DNA of 64,000 nucleotides from Streptomyces sp. DSM 110735 (GCF_016482685.1 NZ_JACYHF010000006.1:1-64000), one strand, 5' to 3'; shown: positions 1-8,145, numbered from the stretch's first letter. The notes: generated by a model not told the origin, from the letters alone. Made by a program: numbers and translations.

Positions 1-204
1 CTCATCGCCCTCTACGAACAGAAGGTGTTCGTCCAGGGCGCGGTCTGGAACATCGACTCCTTCGACCAGTGGGGCGTCGAACTCGGCAAGGTCCTCGCCA
101 AGCGGATCGAGCCCGCCCTCACCGAGGGCGCCGAGGTCCCCGGCCTCGACCCGTCCACCACGGCCCTCGTCACCGCCTACCGTTCCCTCAAGGAAGTGAA
201 CTGA
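1..204 (+). CDS. pgi: Glucose-6-phosphate isomerase, C-terminal end (partial)
   Basis: The reading frame is open from base 1 and ends in TGA at 202-204, giving the last 67 residues of a protein that starts outside the window. The stretch [12 protein letters not shown] followed by [12 protein letters not shown]-like sequence (here [14 protein letters not shown]) is the typical C-terminal signature of glucose-6-phosphate isomerase, which interconverts glucose-6-phosphate and fructose-6-phosphate in the cytosol. The next gene, a 6-phosphogluconate dehydrogenase, begins one base after the stop, so the two are very probably co-transcribed as a sugar-phosphate operon. The catalytic residues lie upstream and cannot be inspected. 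Confidence 0.93.
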   Translation, partial: LIALYEQKVFVQGAVWNIDSFDQWGVELGKVLAKRIEPALTEGAEVPGLDPSTTALVTAYRSLKEVN

Positions 205-205
205 C

Positions 206-1084
206 ATGCAGCTCGGACTCATCGGTCTCGGCAAGATGGGCGGCAACATGCGCGAGCGCATCCGCCGCGCGGGCCACCAGGTCATCGGCTACGACCGCAA
301 CCCGGAACTGACCGACGCCAAGGACCTCGCCGAGCTGGTCGAGAAGCTCGACGCGCCGCGCACCATCTGGGTGATGGTCCCGGCAGGCACCGCCACCCAG
401 GTCGTCGTCGACGAGCTGAAGGACCTGCTCTCCCCCGGCGACGTCGTCGTGGACGGCGGCAACTCCCGCTGGACGGACGACGAGAAGCACGCCGCCGAGC
501 TGGCCATCAAGGGCATCGGCTTCGTGGACGCGGGCGTCTCCGGCGGCGTCTGGGGTCTGGAGAACGGCTACGCGCTGATGGTCGGCGGCGACAAGGAGAA
601 CGTCGACCGCCTGCAGCCCATCTTCGACGCGCTCAAGCCCGAGGGCCCCTACGGCTACGTGCACGCGGGCCGTGTCGGCGCCGGTCACTTCGCCAAGATG
701 GTCCACAACGGCATCGAGTACGCCATGATGCAGGCGTACGCCGAGGGCTGGGAGCTGCTGGAGAAGGCGAACTCGGTGGACAACGTCCGCGAGATCTTCC
801 GCTCCTGGCAGGAGGGCACGGTCATCCGTTCCTGGCTGCTCGACCTCGCGGTCAACGCGCTGGACGACGACGAGCACCTGGACGAGCTGCGCGGCTACGC
901 CGAGGACTCCGGCGAGGGCCGGTGGACCGTCGAGGCCGCCATCGACAACGCGGTGCCGCTCCCGGCGATCACCGCGTCGCTGTTCGCCCGCTTCGCGTCC
1001 CGCCAGGACGACTCGCCGCAGATGAAGATGATCGCCGCGCTGCGCAACCAGTTCGGCGGCCACGCGGTCGAGAAGAAGGGCTGA
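206..1084 (+). CDS. gnd: 6-phosphogluconate dehydrogenase (decarboxylating), short type
   Basis: A 292-residue protein that should oxidise and decarboxylate 6-phosphogluconate to ribulose-5-phosphate. The N-terminus has the Rossmann signature GLGKMGGNM (residues 6-14), followed by DGGNSRWTDD and GVSGGVWGLENGYALM, the substrate-binding signature, and by GAGHFAKMVHNGIEY with the catalytic Lys. At about 290 residues it is the short form of the family, often NAD-dependent, rather than the 470-residue NADP form; cofactor preference is inferred from length only. It starts one base after pgi and is followed after 4 bases by a phosphatase gene, so the three form one transcription unit. Confidence 0.95.
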   Translation: MQLGLIGLGKMGGNMRERIRRAGHQVIGYDRNPELTDAKDLAELVEKLDAPRTIWVMVPAGTATQVVVDELKDLLSPGDVVVDGGNSRWTDDEKHAAELAIKGIGFVDAGVSGGVWGLENGYALMVGGDKENVDRLQPIFDALKPEGPYGYVHAGRVGAGHFAKMVHNGIEYAMMQAYAEGWELLEKANSVDNVREIFRSWQEGTVIRSWLLDLAVNALDDDEHLDELRGYAEDSGEGRWTVEAAIDNAVPLPAITASLFARFASRQDDSPQMKMIAALRNQFGGHAVEKKG

Positions 1085-1088
1085 CGTC

Positions 1089-1682
1089 GTGGGGGACCTC
1101 CTGCTCGTCCGCCACGGCGAGACGGAGTGGAGCCTGTCGGGCCAGCACACGAGCTGGACCGATCTGCCGCTCACCGCACGCGGTGAGGAGCAGGCCAGGT
1201 CCCTCGCTCCACTCCTCGCCGGGCACGACTTCGCCGTCGTCCTGACCAGCCCGATGGGCCGGGCCCGGGACACCGCCCGGCTGGCCGGTCTGACCGGCGC
1301 CGAGTCCGACCCCGACCTGGTCGAGTGGGACTACGGCGGTTACGAGGGCGTCAAGACCGTCGACATCCACGAGACCCGGCCCGACTGGGACCTGTGGACC
1401 GACGGGGTGACCCCCGGACCCGAGGGCCATCCCGGCGAGTCCCCCGAGGAGATCGGGGCGCGCGCCGACCGGGTCCTGGCCCGGGTGGACAAGGCGCTCC
1501 AAAAGGACGGCGGCGACGTGATCCTGGTCGCGCACGCCCACTTCCTGCGGGTGCTCACCGCGCGTCGGCTGGGTCTGCCGCCCGCCGACGGACGGCTGTT
1601 CCAGCTCGCCACGGGCACGGTGAGCCGGCTCTCGACCGAGCACGGACACCCCGTGATCGTGGAGTGGAACCGGCTGCCCTGA
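1089..1682 (+). CDS. Histidine phosphatase family protein (phosphoglycerate mutase-like)
   Basis: A 197-residue cytosolic protein with a GTG start four bases after gnd. It carries the phosphohistidine motif VRHGETEWS near residues 7-15, the matching TSPMGRARDT arginine region, and the second catalytic histidine in LVAHAHFLRVL near residue 150. These identify the branch 1 histidine phosphatase superfamily. The exact substrate cannot be read; because it sits behind pgi and gnd, a sugar-phosphate phosphatase is plausible (inference). It is the last gene before a strong hairpin terminator. Confidence 0.85.
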   Translation: MGDLLLVRHGETEWSLSGQHTSWTDLPLTARGEEQARSLAPLLAGHDFAVVLTSPMGRARDTARLAGLTGAESDPDLVEWDYGGYEGVKTVDIHETRPDWDLWTDGVTPGPEGHPGESPEEIGARADRVLARVDKALQKDGGDVILVAHAHFLRVLTARRLGLPPADGRLFQLATGTVSRLSTEHGHPVIVEWNRLP

Positions 1683-1693
1683 GGTGAACGGCC

Positions 1694-1730
1694 GAGGCCC
1701 GGACCACCACCGTGTGGTGGTCCGGGCCTC
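1694..1730. terminator. Bidirectional hairpin terminator
   Basis: A perfect 17-bp stem (1694-1710 with 1714-1730) closed by a 3-base loop. It lies between the convergent ends of the phosphatase gene (stop 1682) and the oxidoreductase gene (stop 1759), so it can serve both strands. Confidence 0.9.
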
Positions 1731-1758
1731 GTCGTATCCGGGGAGGGGTCCGGGGCTG

Positions 1759-2199
1759 TTACTTCCGGGGCACCCCGTAGGCGCGCTCGACGTGCAGCTT
1801 CACGACCAGCCGCCGGTCGCGGACCATCGCGGCGCGGTAGTCGTCCCAGTCCGGGTGCTCGCCCAGCACCTCCCGGTAGAGCCGGATCAGCTCCTCCACG
1901 GTCTCGTCGTGCGGGTCCTCGGCGACGGGGGTCAGCTCCACCGTGCCCTCGGCCACCGTGTACGCCCAGCGGTCGTCGCTGGTGACGTAGTAGGAGGCGC
2001 GGGGCTCGCGGCGCAGATTGCGGGTCTTGGCGCGGTCGTCGGTGACCGAGACGCGGATGATCCGCTCGGCCGGGTCGTAGGCGTGGCTCACATTGGACAA
2101 CTGGGGGCGGCCGTCCCGCTTGAGCGTGACCAGCACACCACCGTGCCCCTCGGAGAGCAGCGTGAGCAGGGCGTCCTGCGTCGTCGGGTCGTCAGTCAT
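1759..2199 (-). CDS. PPOX-class FMN/F420-dependent oxidoreductase
   Basis: A 146-residue split-barrel flavin-fold protein. The stretch GGVLVTLKRDGRPQLSNVSH near the N-terminus and the later RASYYVTSDDRWAYTVAEG are typical of the Rv1155-like pyridoxamine-phosphate-oxidase family, in which mycobacterial members bind F420. The start used is the ATG at 2199; an in-frame ATG at 2232 would add an 11-residue Pro-rich leader that looks non-homologous, and neither start has a clear ribosome site. The substrate is unknown. It converges on the upstream phosphatase gene and diverges from the TetR gene. Confidence 0.85.
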   Translation of the reverse strand: MTDDPTTQDALLTLLSEGHGGVLVTLKRDGRPQLSNVSHAYDPAERIIRVSVTDDRAKTRNLRREPRASYYVTSDDRWAYTVAEGTVELTPVAEDPHDETVEELIRLYREVLGEHPDWDDYRAAMVRDRRLVVKLHVERAYGVPRK

Positions 2200-2242
2200 A
2201 CCCGGGTCAACGGGAGGGGGCGGGCGGGGCATTCCCCAGCTT

Positions 2243-2259
2243 GGTAGACACTGTCTACC
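2243..2259. promoter_or_regulatory. TetR-type operator, copy 1
   Basis: A perfect 17-bp palindrome, GGTAGACACTGTCTACC, 21 bases before the ATG of the TetR gene. A second copy begins 24 bp further on. It is the expected binding site for the adjacent TetR repressor (inference). Confidence 0.75.
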
Positions 2260-2266
2260 GATCCTT

Positions 2267-2283
2267 GGTAGACAGTGTCTATG
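2267..2283. promoter_or_regulatory. TetR-type operator, copy 2, overlapping the start codon
   Basis: GGTAGACAGTGTCTATG, an imperfect copy of the palindrome at 2243-2259: the left arm is identical and the right arm matches 6 of 8 bases. Its right end contains the ATG of the TetR gene, so bound repressor would sit on the start site. Confidence 0.65.
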
Positions 2284-2877
2284 AGCGAGTCGTCGACGAA
2301 CGAGTCCGACCCGGGGCTGCGGTCCCGTCTGGTGGACGCCGGGGTGGCCCTCCTTGCCGCCGAAGGGGCGCAGGCGCTGGGTCTGCGGGAGATCGCCCGC
2401 CGGGCGGGGGTCTCACACGGGGCGCCCCGCCGGTACTTCCCCACGCATCTCGAGTTGCTGTCCGCGATCGCGCGGCGCGGCTTCGAGGAGCTGGGCGACC
2501 GGGTGCGGGACACGCTCGACTCCGCCGCCGACGACCCGCGCGAGCGCACGGAGGCGCTGGCGCGGACGTATCTGCGCTTCGCGCTGGAGAACCCCGGGAT
2601 GTACGAGCTGATGTTCCGTCACGACGTCCTGGAGAGCGGTCACTTGGGACTGCGGGACACCAGCCTGCCGCTGTTCGGGGTCCTGGTGGAGCTGGTGGGG
2701 CGGGTACGACCGGAGGCGGACGCCCGTCAGGTCGGGGGTGCCCTGTGGGCGAACCTGCACGGGCTGGCCCAGTTGTGGCGCTGGGGCAGCCTTCAACTGG
2801 CCACCGGGGACGCGGACTTCGAGCCGCTGCTGCGCGCGTGCCTGACCGCGCACCTCGGCCGGGGATCGGGCAGGTGA
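2281..2877 (+). CDS. TetR family transcriptional regulator
   Basis: A 198-residue repressor with an N-terminal helix-turn-helix (GLREIARRAGVSHGAPRRYF, about residues 36-55) and a ligand-binding C-terminal domain containing NPGMYELMFRHD, the TetR_C_13-like signature. The ATG at 2281 is chosen; a GTG at 2275 is also in frame. There is no obvious ribosome site, and the second operator covers the start, so the transcript may be leaderless. The stop overlaps the GTG of the MFS gene (GTGA), so regulator and transporter are translationally coupled and probably both autoregulated by the twin palindromes. Confidence 0.9.
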   Translation: MSESSTNESDPGLRSRLVDAGVALLAAEGAQALGLREIARRAGVSHGAPRRYFPTHLELLSAIARRGFEELGDRVRDTLDSAADDPRERTEALARTYLRFALENPGMYELMFRHDVLESGHLGLRDTSLPLFGVLVELVGRVRPEADARQVGGALWANLHGLAQLWRWGSLQLATGDADFEPLLRACLTAHLGRGSGR

Positions 2878-4232
2878 ACCGGCGGTTGGCGCTGGCGTGC
2901 AGTGTGGCCGGTGCGGTGCTGGTCGCCCTGGACGGTACGGTCCTCACCGTCGCCCAGCCGTCCCTGCAACGGTCGCTGCACGCCTCGTTCACCGAGGTGC
3001 AGTGGACCAGTACCGCGTATCTCCTCGTCGTGGCCAGCCTGTTGGTGTTCGCGGGGCGGCTCGGGGACCGGTACGGACAGCGGCGGATGTTCGCGCTGGG
3101 GATGCTCGGGTTCGGGGCGGCGTCGGCGGCCATCGGGTTGGCGCCCGGCGTCGGGTGGGTGATCGGACTCCGGGTCGTCCAGGGCGTGTTCGGGGCGCTG
3201 CTCCAGCCCGCGACGCTCGGGATGCTGCGGTCCGCGTATCCGCCGGACCGGCTGGCGGTGCCGCTCGCGGTGCGGACGAGCGCGATCGGACTCGCCGCGG
3301 CGACCGGACCGCTGGTGGGCGGTGCGCTGGCGACCTGGCTGGGCTGGCGTGCGGTGTTCTTCCTCGGGGTGCTCCCTGCGCTGGTCTTCGGACTGGTCGC
3401 GCTGGGCGGGGAGGCGCCGCGGGTCTCCCCCGCCGGGCTGGATCTTCCGGGCGCGCTGCTGCTCGCAGTGACCCTGGCGTCCCTGGTCCACGCGCTGTCG
3501 GCGCCCGGTGCGGCAACGCTGCCGGTGCTCGTGGTCTCGGTGGTGGCGGGGGTCGCGTTCGTACGGCACGAGCGGCGCGCCGCGCGTCCGCTGGTGCCGC
3601 CCGGGGTGATCGGCGCGGGTCCCGTGGGGGCGGCGCTGGGCATCCTGGTGGCCGTGTCGGCCGCGCTGTTCGGGACGCTGTTCGTGGAGACGTATGTGCT
3701 CCAACGGGGGCTGGGACTGGACCCGTTCGAGAGCGCGGTGCGCAGTGTGCCGCTCGCGGTGATGATGATCGCCTCGGCTCCCTGCTGTCCGCTGCTGCTG
3801 CGCCGCTGGGGCGCCCGGTGGACGACCGGGGTGGGGACGGCGCTGCTCGCGCTCGGTGGGCTGGTGCTGTCCCGGGCCACGGGGGCGCTGTCCCTGGGCA
3901 CCGGATTCGCCCTGCTGGGCGCGGGGTTCGGGACGGTGATGGTGGCGGCCACCCATGTCGTCGTACGCCGGGCGGAGTTGGCGGCGGCAGGGGTGGCGGG
4001 CGGGCTTCAGCAGACCGCGCTCAACATCGGTCCGGTGGTGGGGGTGGCTGCGGCGACCGCGCTGATGGGGGCGGGGTCGCGTGTCGCGCTGTGCGTGTGC
4101 GCGGCGGTCGCGGCGGCGGCCGTACCGGTGGCTCGCGCGTTGCCTCAACGGGGCGCCGACGGACCGGCGTTGGATGCCGACGCGCGGGAAGCCGACGTGC
4201 GGGTCCTTCCCGGCGATCCTGCGCGACCATGA
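2874..4232 (+). CDS. MFS drug exporter (DHA2-like)
   Basis: A 452-residue integral membrane protein. The start GTG 2874 overlaps the TetR stop. The N-terminus LDGTVLTVAQPSLQ is the motif D1 region of drug:H+ antiporters, followed by motif A GRLGDRYGQRRMF around residues 58-70 and motif C-like GPLVGGALATWLGWRAVF. Around 13-14 hydrophobic segments are visible. Coupling to a TetR regulator suggests efflux of the regulator's ligand (inference); the substrate cannot be read from sequence. Confidence 0.9.
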   Translation: MNRRLALACSVAGAVLVALDGTVLTVAQPSLQRSLHASFTEVQWTSTAYLLVVASLLVFAGRLGDRYGQRRMFALGMLGFGAASAAIGLAPGVGWVIGLRVVQGVFGALLQPATLGMLRSAYPPDRLAVPLAVRTSAIGLAAATGPLVGGALATWLGWRAVFFLGVLPALVFGLVALGGEAPRVSPAGLDLPGALLLAVTLASLVHALSAPGAATLPVLVVSVVAGVAFVRHERRAARPLVPPGVIGAGPVGAALGILVAVSAALFGTLFVETYVLQRGLGLDPFESAVRSVPLAVMMIASAPCCPLLLRRWGARWTTGVGTALLALGGLVLSRATGALSLGTGFALLGAGFGTVMVAATHVVVRRAELAAAGVAGGLQQTALNIGPVVGVAAATALMGAGSRVALCVCAAVAAAAVPVARALPQRGADGPALDADAREADVRVLPGDPARP

Positions 4233-4302
4233 GAAACAACAGGTCGTCCCGGTGACCGAGCCGGACCGCACGGCGTACGACGCGACCGTAGGAGAGCGAG
4301 CG

Positions 4303-5526
4303 ATGGCACAGCTTCGACAGGAAGTCGACCCGGAAGAGGCGGGGCTGGACGCGAAGGCACTGGACCGTCTGGACCAGCACTTCGCCCATTACGTGGACGA
4401 GGGCCGGCTGCCCGGCTTCCTGGTGTCGGTGGCCCGGGGCGGGCGCGTCGCGCATCTCACCGTGCACGGGCATCGTGACCGGGCGGCGGGGCTGCCGGTG
4501 GAGCCGGACACGCTGTGGCGGATCTACTCCATGACCAAGCCGGTCACCGCCGTCGCGGTGCTGATGCTGGTGGAGGAGGGTCTGCTGTCCCTCGACGACC
4601 CGATCGACCGGCATCTGCCGGAGTTCGCCAACCCGCGCGTGTACGAAGGCGGTTCGGGCACGGACGTACGCACTCGCCCGGCTTCCGGCCCGATCCTCGT
4701 CCGTCATCTGCTGACCCACACGGCGGGCCTGACCTTCGCCTTCTACCACAGCCACCCGGTGGACGCCCTCTACCGCGAGGCGGGTCTGGAGTCCTCCGTG
4801 CCGCCCGGCGCGAACCTGGAGGAGACGGTGGCGGTGTACGCCCGGCTGCCCCTCCAGTTCGACCCCGGCACCCAGTGGAACTACTCGGTCGCCTCCAACG
4901 TGCTGGGGCGCCTGATCGAGGTGGTCTCGGGGCGCCCCCTGGACGCGTTCTTCGCCGAGCGCGTCCTCGTCCCGCTCGGCATGACCGACACCGGCTTCCA
5001 CCTCAGCCCCGAACAGACGCCCCGCCTGGCCGAGTTGTACGGCGAGACCGAGACCGGCGGCATCGCACCGATCCCCGGACTCCCCCTGCGCGCCCGCCCC
5101 CGCTTCCTCTCCGCCAGCGGCGGTCTCGCCTCGACGGCCCACGACTACCACCGCTTCATGGAGTTCCTGCGCCGGGGCGGCGAACTGGACGGCATCCGCC
5201 TGCTCCGCCCCGGGACCCTGTCCCTGATGACCCGCAACCAGCTCCCCGGCAACGCCGTCCTGCGCGCCTTCGGCGCCCCCGCCCACCAGGAACGCGCCAA
5301 CGACGGTCTCGGCTTCGGCTTCAACGTCTCCGTCGTCACCGACCCCACCCGCACCCTCGCCCCCTCCGCCCCCGGCACCTACGGCTGGACCGGCGTCGCC
5401 ACCACCGCCTTCTGGATCGCCCCCGCCCTCGACCTCACGGTCCAGTTCATGACCCAACTCCGCCCGAAAACCCTGAAGGTGTTCCCGGACCTGCGCCGTC
5501 TGGTCCACGAGGCGGTGACGGACTGA
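4303..5526 (+). CDS. Serine hydrolase, class C beta-lactamase-related
   Basis: A 407-residue protein with no signal peptide. It has the SxxK motif S76-M-T-K79 in YSMTKP and the second motif Y194-S-V in WNYSVASN, the arrangement of EstB-type esterases and class C beta-lactamase relatives. LLTHTAGLTF and LGRLIEVVSG are also typical of the family. The start ATG 4303 is preceded by GGAG with 8-base spacing, better than the in-frame GTG at 4252. It probably acts as an esterase or amidase in the cytoplasm; a true beta-lactamase role is unlikely without an export signal. It may be read through from the MFS gene 70 bp upstream. Confidence 0.87.
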   Translation: MAQLRQEVDPEEAGLDAKALDRLDQHFAHYVDEGRLPGFLVSVARGGRVAHLTVHGHRDRAAGLPVEPDTLWRIYSMTKPVTAVAVLMLVEEGLLSLDDPIDRHLPEFANPRVYEGGSGTDVRTRPASGPILVRHLLTHTAGLTFAFYHSHPVDALYREAGLESSVPPGANLEETVAVYARLPLQFDPGTQWNYSVASNVLGRLIEVVSGRPLDAFFAERVLVPLGMTDTGFHLSPEQTPRLAELYGETETGGIAPIPGLPLRARPRFLSASGGLASTAHDYHRFMEFLRRGGELDGIRLLRPGTLSLMTRNQLPGNAVLRAFGAPAHQERANDGLGFGFNVSVVTDPTRTLAPSAPGTYGWTGVATTAFWIAPALDLTVQFMTQLRPKTLKVFPDLRRLVHEAVTD

Positions 5527-5544
5527 GGGCTCCGGAGACGGCGC

Positions 5545-5571
5545 GAGTCCGGCCGGGGTCCGGCCGGACTC
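5545..5571. terminator. Hairpin terminator between convergent genes
   Basis: A 12-bp stem (5545-5556 with 5560-5571) closed by a 3-base loop. It lies between the serine hydrolase stop (5526) and the ribA2 stop (5597). Confidence 0.85.
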
Positions 5572-5596
5572 GTCGAGCGCTCCCGTCGTGCCGGGA

Positions 5597-6256
5597 TCAG
5601 GAGCCGTGGCCCACCGCGTCCAGGTGGGGGAGGTCGTGGTCCAGGCGTTCGCGCTTGGTGCGGAGGTAGGTGATGTTGTTCTCGCTGGGCTCGATCAGGA
5701 GGGGGACCGTCTCCGCGACCTCGATGCCGTGGCGGGTCAGCGCCTCGCGCTTGCGGGGGTTGTTGGACATGAGGCGGACCGAGCGGACGCCGAGGTCGTG
5801 GAGGATCTCGGCGGCGACGCGGTAGTCACGGGCGTCCACCGGGAGACCGAGCGCGAGGTTGGCCTCGACCGTGTCCAGACCCTCCGCCTGGAGCGCCATC
5901 GCACGCAGCTTGGCCAGCAGCCCGATACCGCGCCCCTCGTGACCGCGCAGGTAGACGACGATCCCGCTGCCCTCGGCGGCGACCGCGCGCAGCGCGGAGG
6001 ACAACTGCTCACCGCACTCGCAGTGCTGCGAGCCGAACGCGTCCCCGGTCAGGCACTCGGAGTGCAGCCGGGTCAGCACGCTCTCCTCCCCTATCTCACC
6101 GAAGACCAGGGCGACGTGTTCGTCCCCCCGGTCGTGGTCCAGGTAGCCGATCGCCTGGAATTTCCCGTACGCGGTGGGCAGCGGGGTATTCACGACGCGT
6201 TCCGCGCCCGAACGCCGCGGGGACTTCTTGCCGAGGACGCCGAGGTTTTCTGTCAT
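5597..6256 (-). CDS. ribA: GTP cyclohydrolase II of the FAPy-releasing (SCO6655) type
   Basis: A 219-residue RibA homologue. The zinc-binding cysteines are present (C68 in HSECLTGD, C79 and C81 in HCECG), as are the GTP-binding LRGHEGRGIGL and the DTVEAN stretch. The residue that is Tyr105 in E. coli RibA (KIRAYALQ) is Met120 here (KLRAMALQ). From memory, the S. coelicolor paralogue SCO6655 has Met at this same position and releases the formylated intermediate FAPy instead of completing deformylation. The start is ATG 6256. It diverges from a creatininase-family gene with only 39 bp between starts and appears to be part of a biosynthetic locus rather than riboflavin synthesis (inference). Confidence 0.92.
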   Translation of the reverse strand: MTENLGVLGKKSPRRSGAERVVNTPLPTAYGKFQAIGYLDHDRGDEHVALVFGEIGEESVLTRLHSECLTGDAFGSQHCECGEQLSSALRAVAAEGSGIVVYLRGHEGRGIGLLAKLRAMALQAEGLDTVEANLALGLPVDARDYRVAAEILHDLGVRSVRLMSNNPRKREALTRHGIEVAETVPLLIEPSENNITYLRTKRERLDHDLPHLDAVGHGS

Positions 6257-6295
6257 GATCTGATTCCTAAGCAGAGACGAAAGGCCGTGAAAGAG

Positions 6296-7147
6296 ATGAG
6301 TGGTTCGGGCGCGCGTGCGGCGGCGGCACACGGAGTGCTGCCGACGGACACCACGGAGGACGTACGCAAGCGGGGGGCGGGTGTCTCAACGCAGGTCGCC
6401 GTCCTTCCCGTGGGCAGCTTCGAACAGCACGGGGCGTACCTTCCGCTGACGACCGACACGCTCGTCGCCTGCGCCGTGGCGCGGGAGATAGCCGCCGCGT
6501 ACCCGGTACACCTCCTTCCCCCGGTGACGGTCTCCTGCTCCCACGAACACGCGGCCTGGCCGGGAACCGTCAGTATCTCCTCCACCACCCTCCACGCCAT
6601 CGTGCGGGACATGGCGGATTCGTTGCGCCGTTCGGGTGTCGAGGTCCTGGTCGTGGTCAACGGCCACGGCGGGAACTACGTCCTGGGCAATGTCGTGCAG
6701 GAGGCTTCCGCGCGCGGTGAGCGCATGGCGCTCTTCCCTGCCGCGGAGGACTGGGCGGCGGCCCGTGAGCGCGCGGGTGTGGTGACCTCGCTGCTCACCG
6801 ACATGCACGCCGGGGAAATCGAGACGTCCATTCTTCTGCACGCTCATCCCGAATTCCTCCGCCCTGGTCATGAGACCGCCGATTTCACCGCCGACGACCG
6901 CCGTCATCTGCTCACCACGGGAATGTCCGCCTACACCGAATCGGGCGTCATCGGGCGCCCGTCCCTGGCCACGGCGGAAAAGGGAAAGAGTCTGCTGGCG
7001 AGCCTGGTGGCGGATTTCGCGCCGTACTTCGAGCTGCTGACCTCCGGAAAGCTCCCGGTCTCCGGAGAGTTGGCCGCCTCTGGAGAGCCCGCGGCGTCCG
7101 GTGAGTCCGCGTCCGCCGCCGAACTTCCGGGCGCCGTACGGGAGTAG
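6296..7147 (+). CDS. Creatininase-family amidohydrolase
   Basis: A 283-residue metal-dependent hydrolase. Family ligands are visible: E43 and H45 in GSFEQHG, D54 in TTDTL, H124 in VNGHGGN and the GEIETS motif at 173-178. Archaeal ArfB, which deformylates FAPy in riboflavin/F420 synthesis, belongs to this superfamily, and the divergent neighbour is a FAPy-type cyclohydrolase, so this enzyme may act on the same product (inference). Mycofactocin MftE-like peptidases are the alternative. The last 35 or so residues are a Gly/Ala/Ser/Glu/Pro-rich tail (GELAASGEPAASGES) that overlaps the opposite gene by 217 bases. ATG 6296 has GAAAGAG just upstream. Confidence 0.85.
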   Translation: MSGSGARAAAAHGVLPTDTTEDVRKRGAGVSTQVAVLPVGSFEQHGAYLPLTTDTLVACAVAREIAAAYPVHLLPPVTVSCSHEHAAWPGTVSISSTTLHAIVRDMADSLRRSGVEVLVVVNGHGGNYVLGNVVQEASARGERMALFPAAEDWAAARERAGVVTSLLTDMHAGEIETSILLHAHPEFLRPGHETADFTADDRRHLLTTGMSAYTESGVIGRPSLATAEKGKSLLASLVADFAPYFELLTSGKLPVSGELAASGEPAASGESASAAELPGAVRE

Positions 7148-8145
7148 CCCCGCAGCCCGGCGTACCAGCGGGCGACGAGGACGACGGCGCCGGGCAGGCT
7201 CGCCACGAAGCTCAGCACGCCGTACACGACCGCCACCGCGACCCCGCTGCTCGCGCCGAGCCCGGCCGCCGCGAACGCCCAGGCGGTGACGCCCTCGCGG
7301 GGTCCGAAACCGCCGACGTTCAGCGGCAGTCCCATCGCGACCAGCGCGAGCACCGCGAGCGGGAGCAGCACCGCGACGGAGGCTCCGCTCCCGGCGACCC
7401 GGGCGGCGACGACGAACATCCCGAGGTGTCCGGCGAGGACGACCGCCGAGGACAGCGCGACCCCGGGCCCGCTCTCGCGGGACAGCAGTCCCCGGCGCGC
7501 GTCGGCGAGGACACCGCCCCGCCGCCCGGTCCAGGCGGACCCCCGGTTCAGCCGTACGGCGACGGCGACCGCGAGGGCGCCCGCCACCGCGAGGGCCACG
7601 GGCGCGGCGAGGGTGCGCACGTCGTCGCGGACCGGGGAGGGCAGCGTCAGCAGCAGTGCGGTACCGGCCACGGCGAGCGCGATCTGTCCGGCGATCCGCT
7701 CCAGCACGACGGCCTTGACCGCGCGCCGTACGTCGCCTGCGCTCTGCCCGTGCCGTACCGCGCGGTGCACATCCCCCAACACCCCGCCGGGAAGTGCCGC
7801 GTTGAGGAACAGCGCGCGGTAGTAGTCCGCCACTGCGGCACCCAGCGGAAGCCGGATGCCGAGCCCGCGCGCCACCAACTGCCAGCGCCAGGCGCTGAAC
7901 ACGGTGGTGAGGAGACCGACGCCGAGGGCGATCAGCACGGTTGGCGTGTCGATCCGGCGCAGTCCGTCCATGAGCGGACCGGTGCCGAGCCGCCACAGCA
8001 GTCCGCCGAGGATCACGACTCCGGCGACGGTGCCGAAGTGGGTGCGCAGCGCACGGGAGTTGAAGCGCCCCCGGGTGCCCTCCGCCGCCGGACGCGTCTC
8101 CGGATCGCCAACCTCCGTGGCGGTGTCCCCCGTTGGCGCGTTCAT
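6931..8145 (-). CDS. Polytopic membrane protein, LPG-synthase-TM / UPF0104 type
   Basis: A 404-residue protein with about eight hydrophobic segments between residues 35 and 325. WRWQLVARGLGIRLPL, YYRALFLNAALPGGVLGDVHRA and the later MGLPLNVGGFGPREG are the hallmarks of the flippase-like lysylphosphatidylglycerol synthetase transmembrane (AglD/UPF0104) family. It starts inside the methyltransferase stop (ATGA overlap), so it ends the four-gene PTPS-GT-MT operon. The C-terminal 75 residues are a Ser/Pro/Ala-rich tail lying antisense to the creatininase gene. A role in moving or sensing a lipid-linked product is inference. Confidence 0.85.
   Translation of the reverse strand: MNAPTGDTATEVGDPETRPAAEGTRGRFNSRALRTHFGTVAGVVILGGLLWRLGTGPLMDGLRRIDTPTVLIALGVGLLTTVFSAWRWQLVARGLGIRLPLGAAVADYYRALFLNAALPGGVLGDVHRAVRHGQSAGDVRRAVKAVVLERIAGQIALAVAGTALLLTLPSPVRDDVRTLAAPVALAVAGALAVAVAVRLNRGSAWTGRRGGVLADARRGLLSRESGPGVALSSAVVLAGHLGMFVVAARVAGSGASVAVLLPLAVLALVAMGLPLNVGGFGPREGVTAWAFAAAGLGASSGVAVAVVYGVLSFVASLPGAVVLVARWYAGLRGYSRTAPGSSAADADSPDAAGSPEAANSPETGSFPEVSSSKYGAKSATRLASRLFPFSAVARDGRPMTPDSV

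Noticed and set aside
4252-4302. Longer start (GTG 4252) for the serine hydrolase
   Set aside because: ATG 4303 has a proper GGAG ribosome site; the extension has no family similarity.
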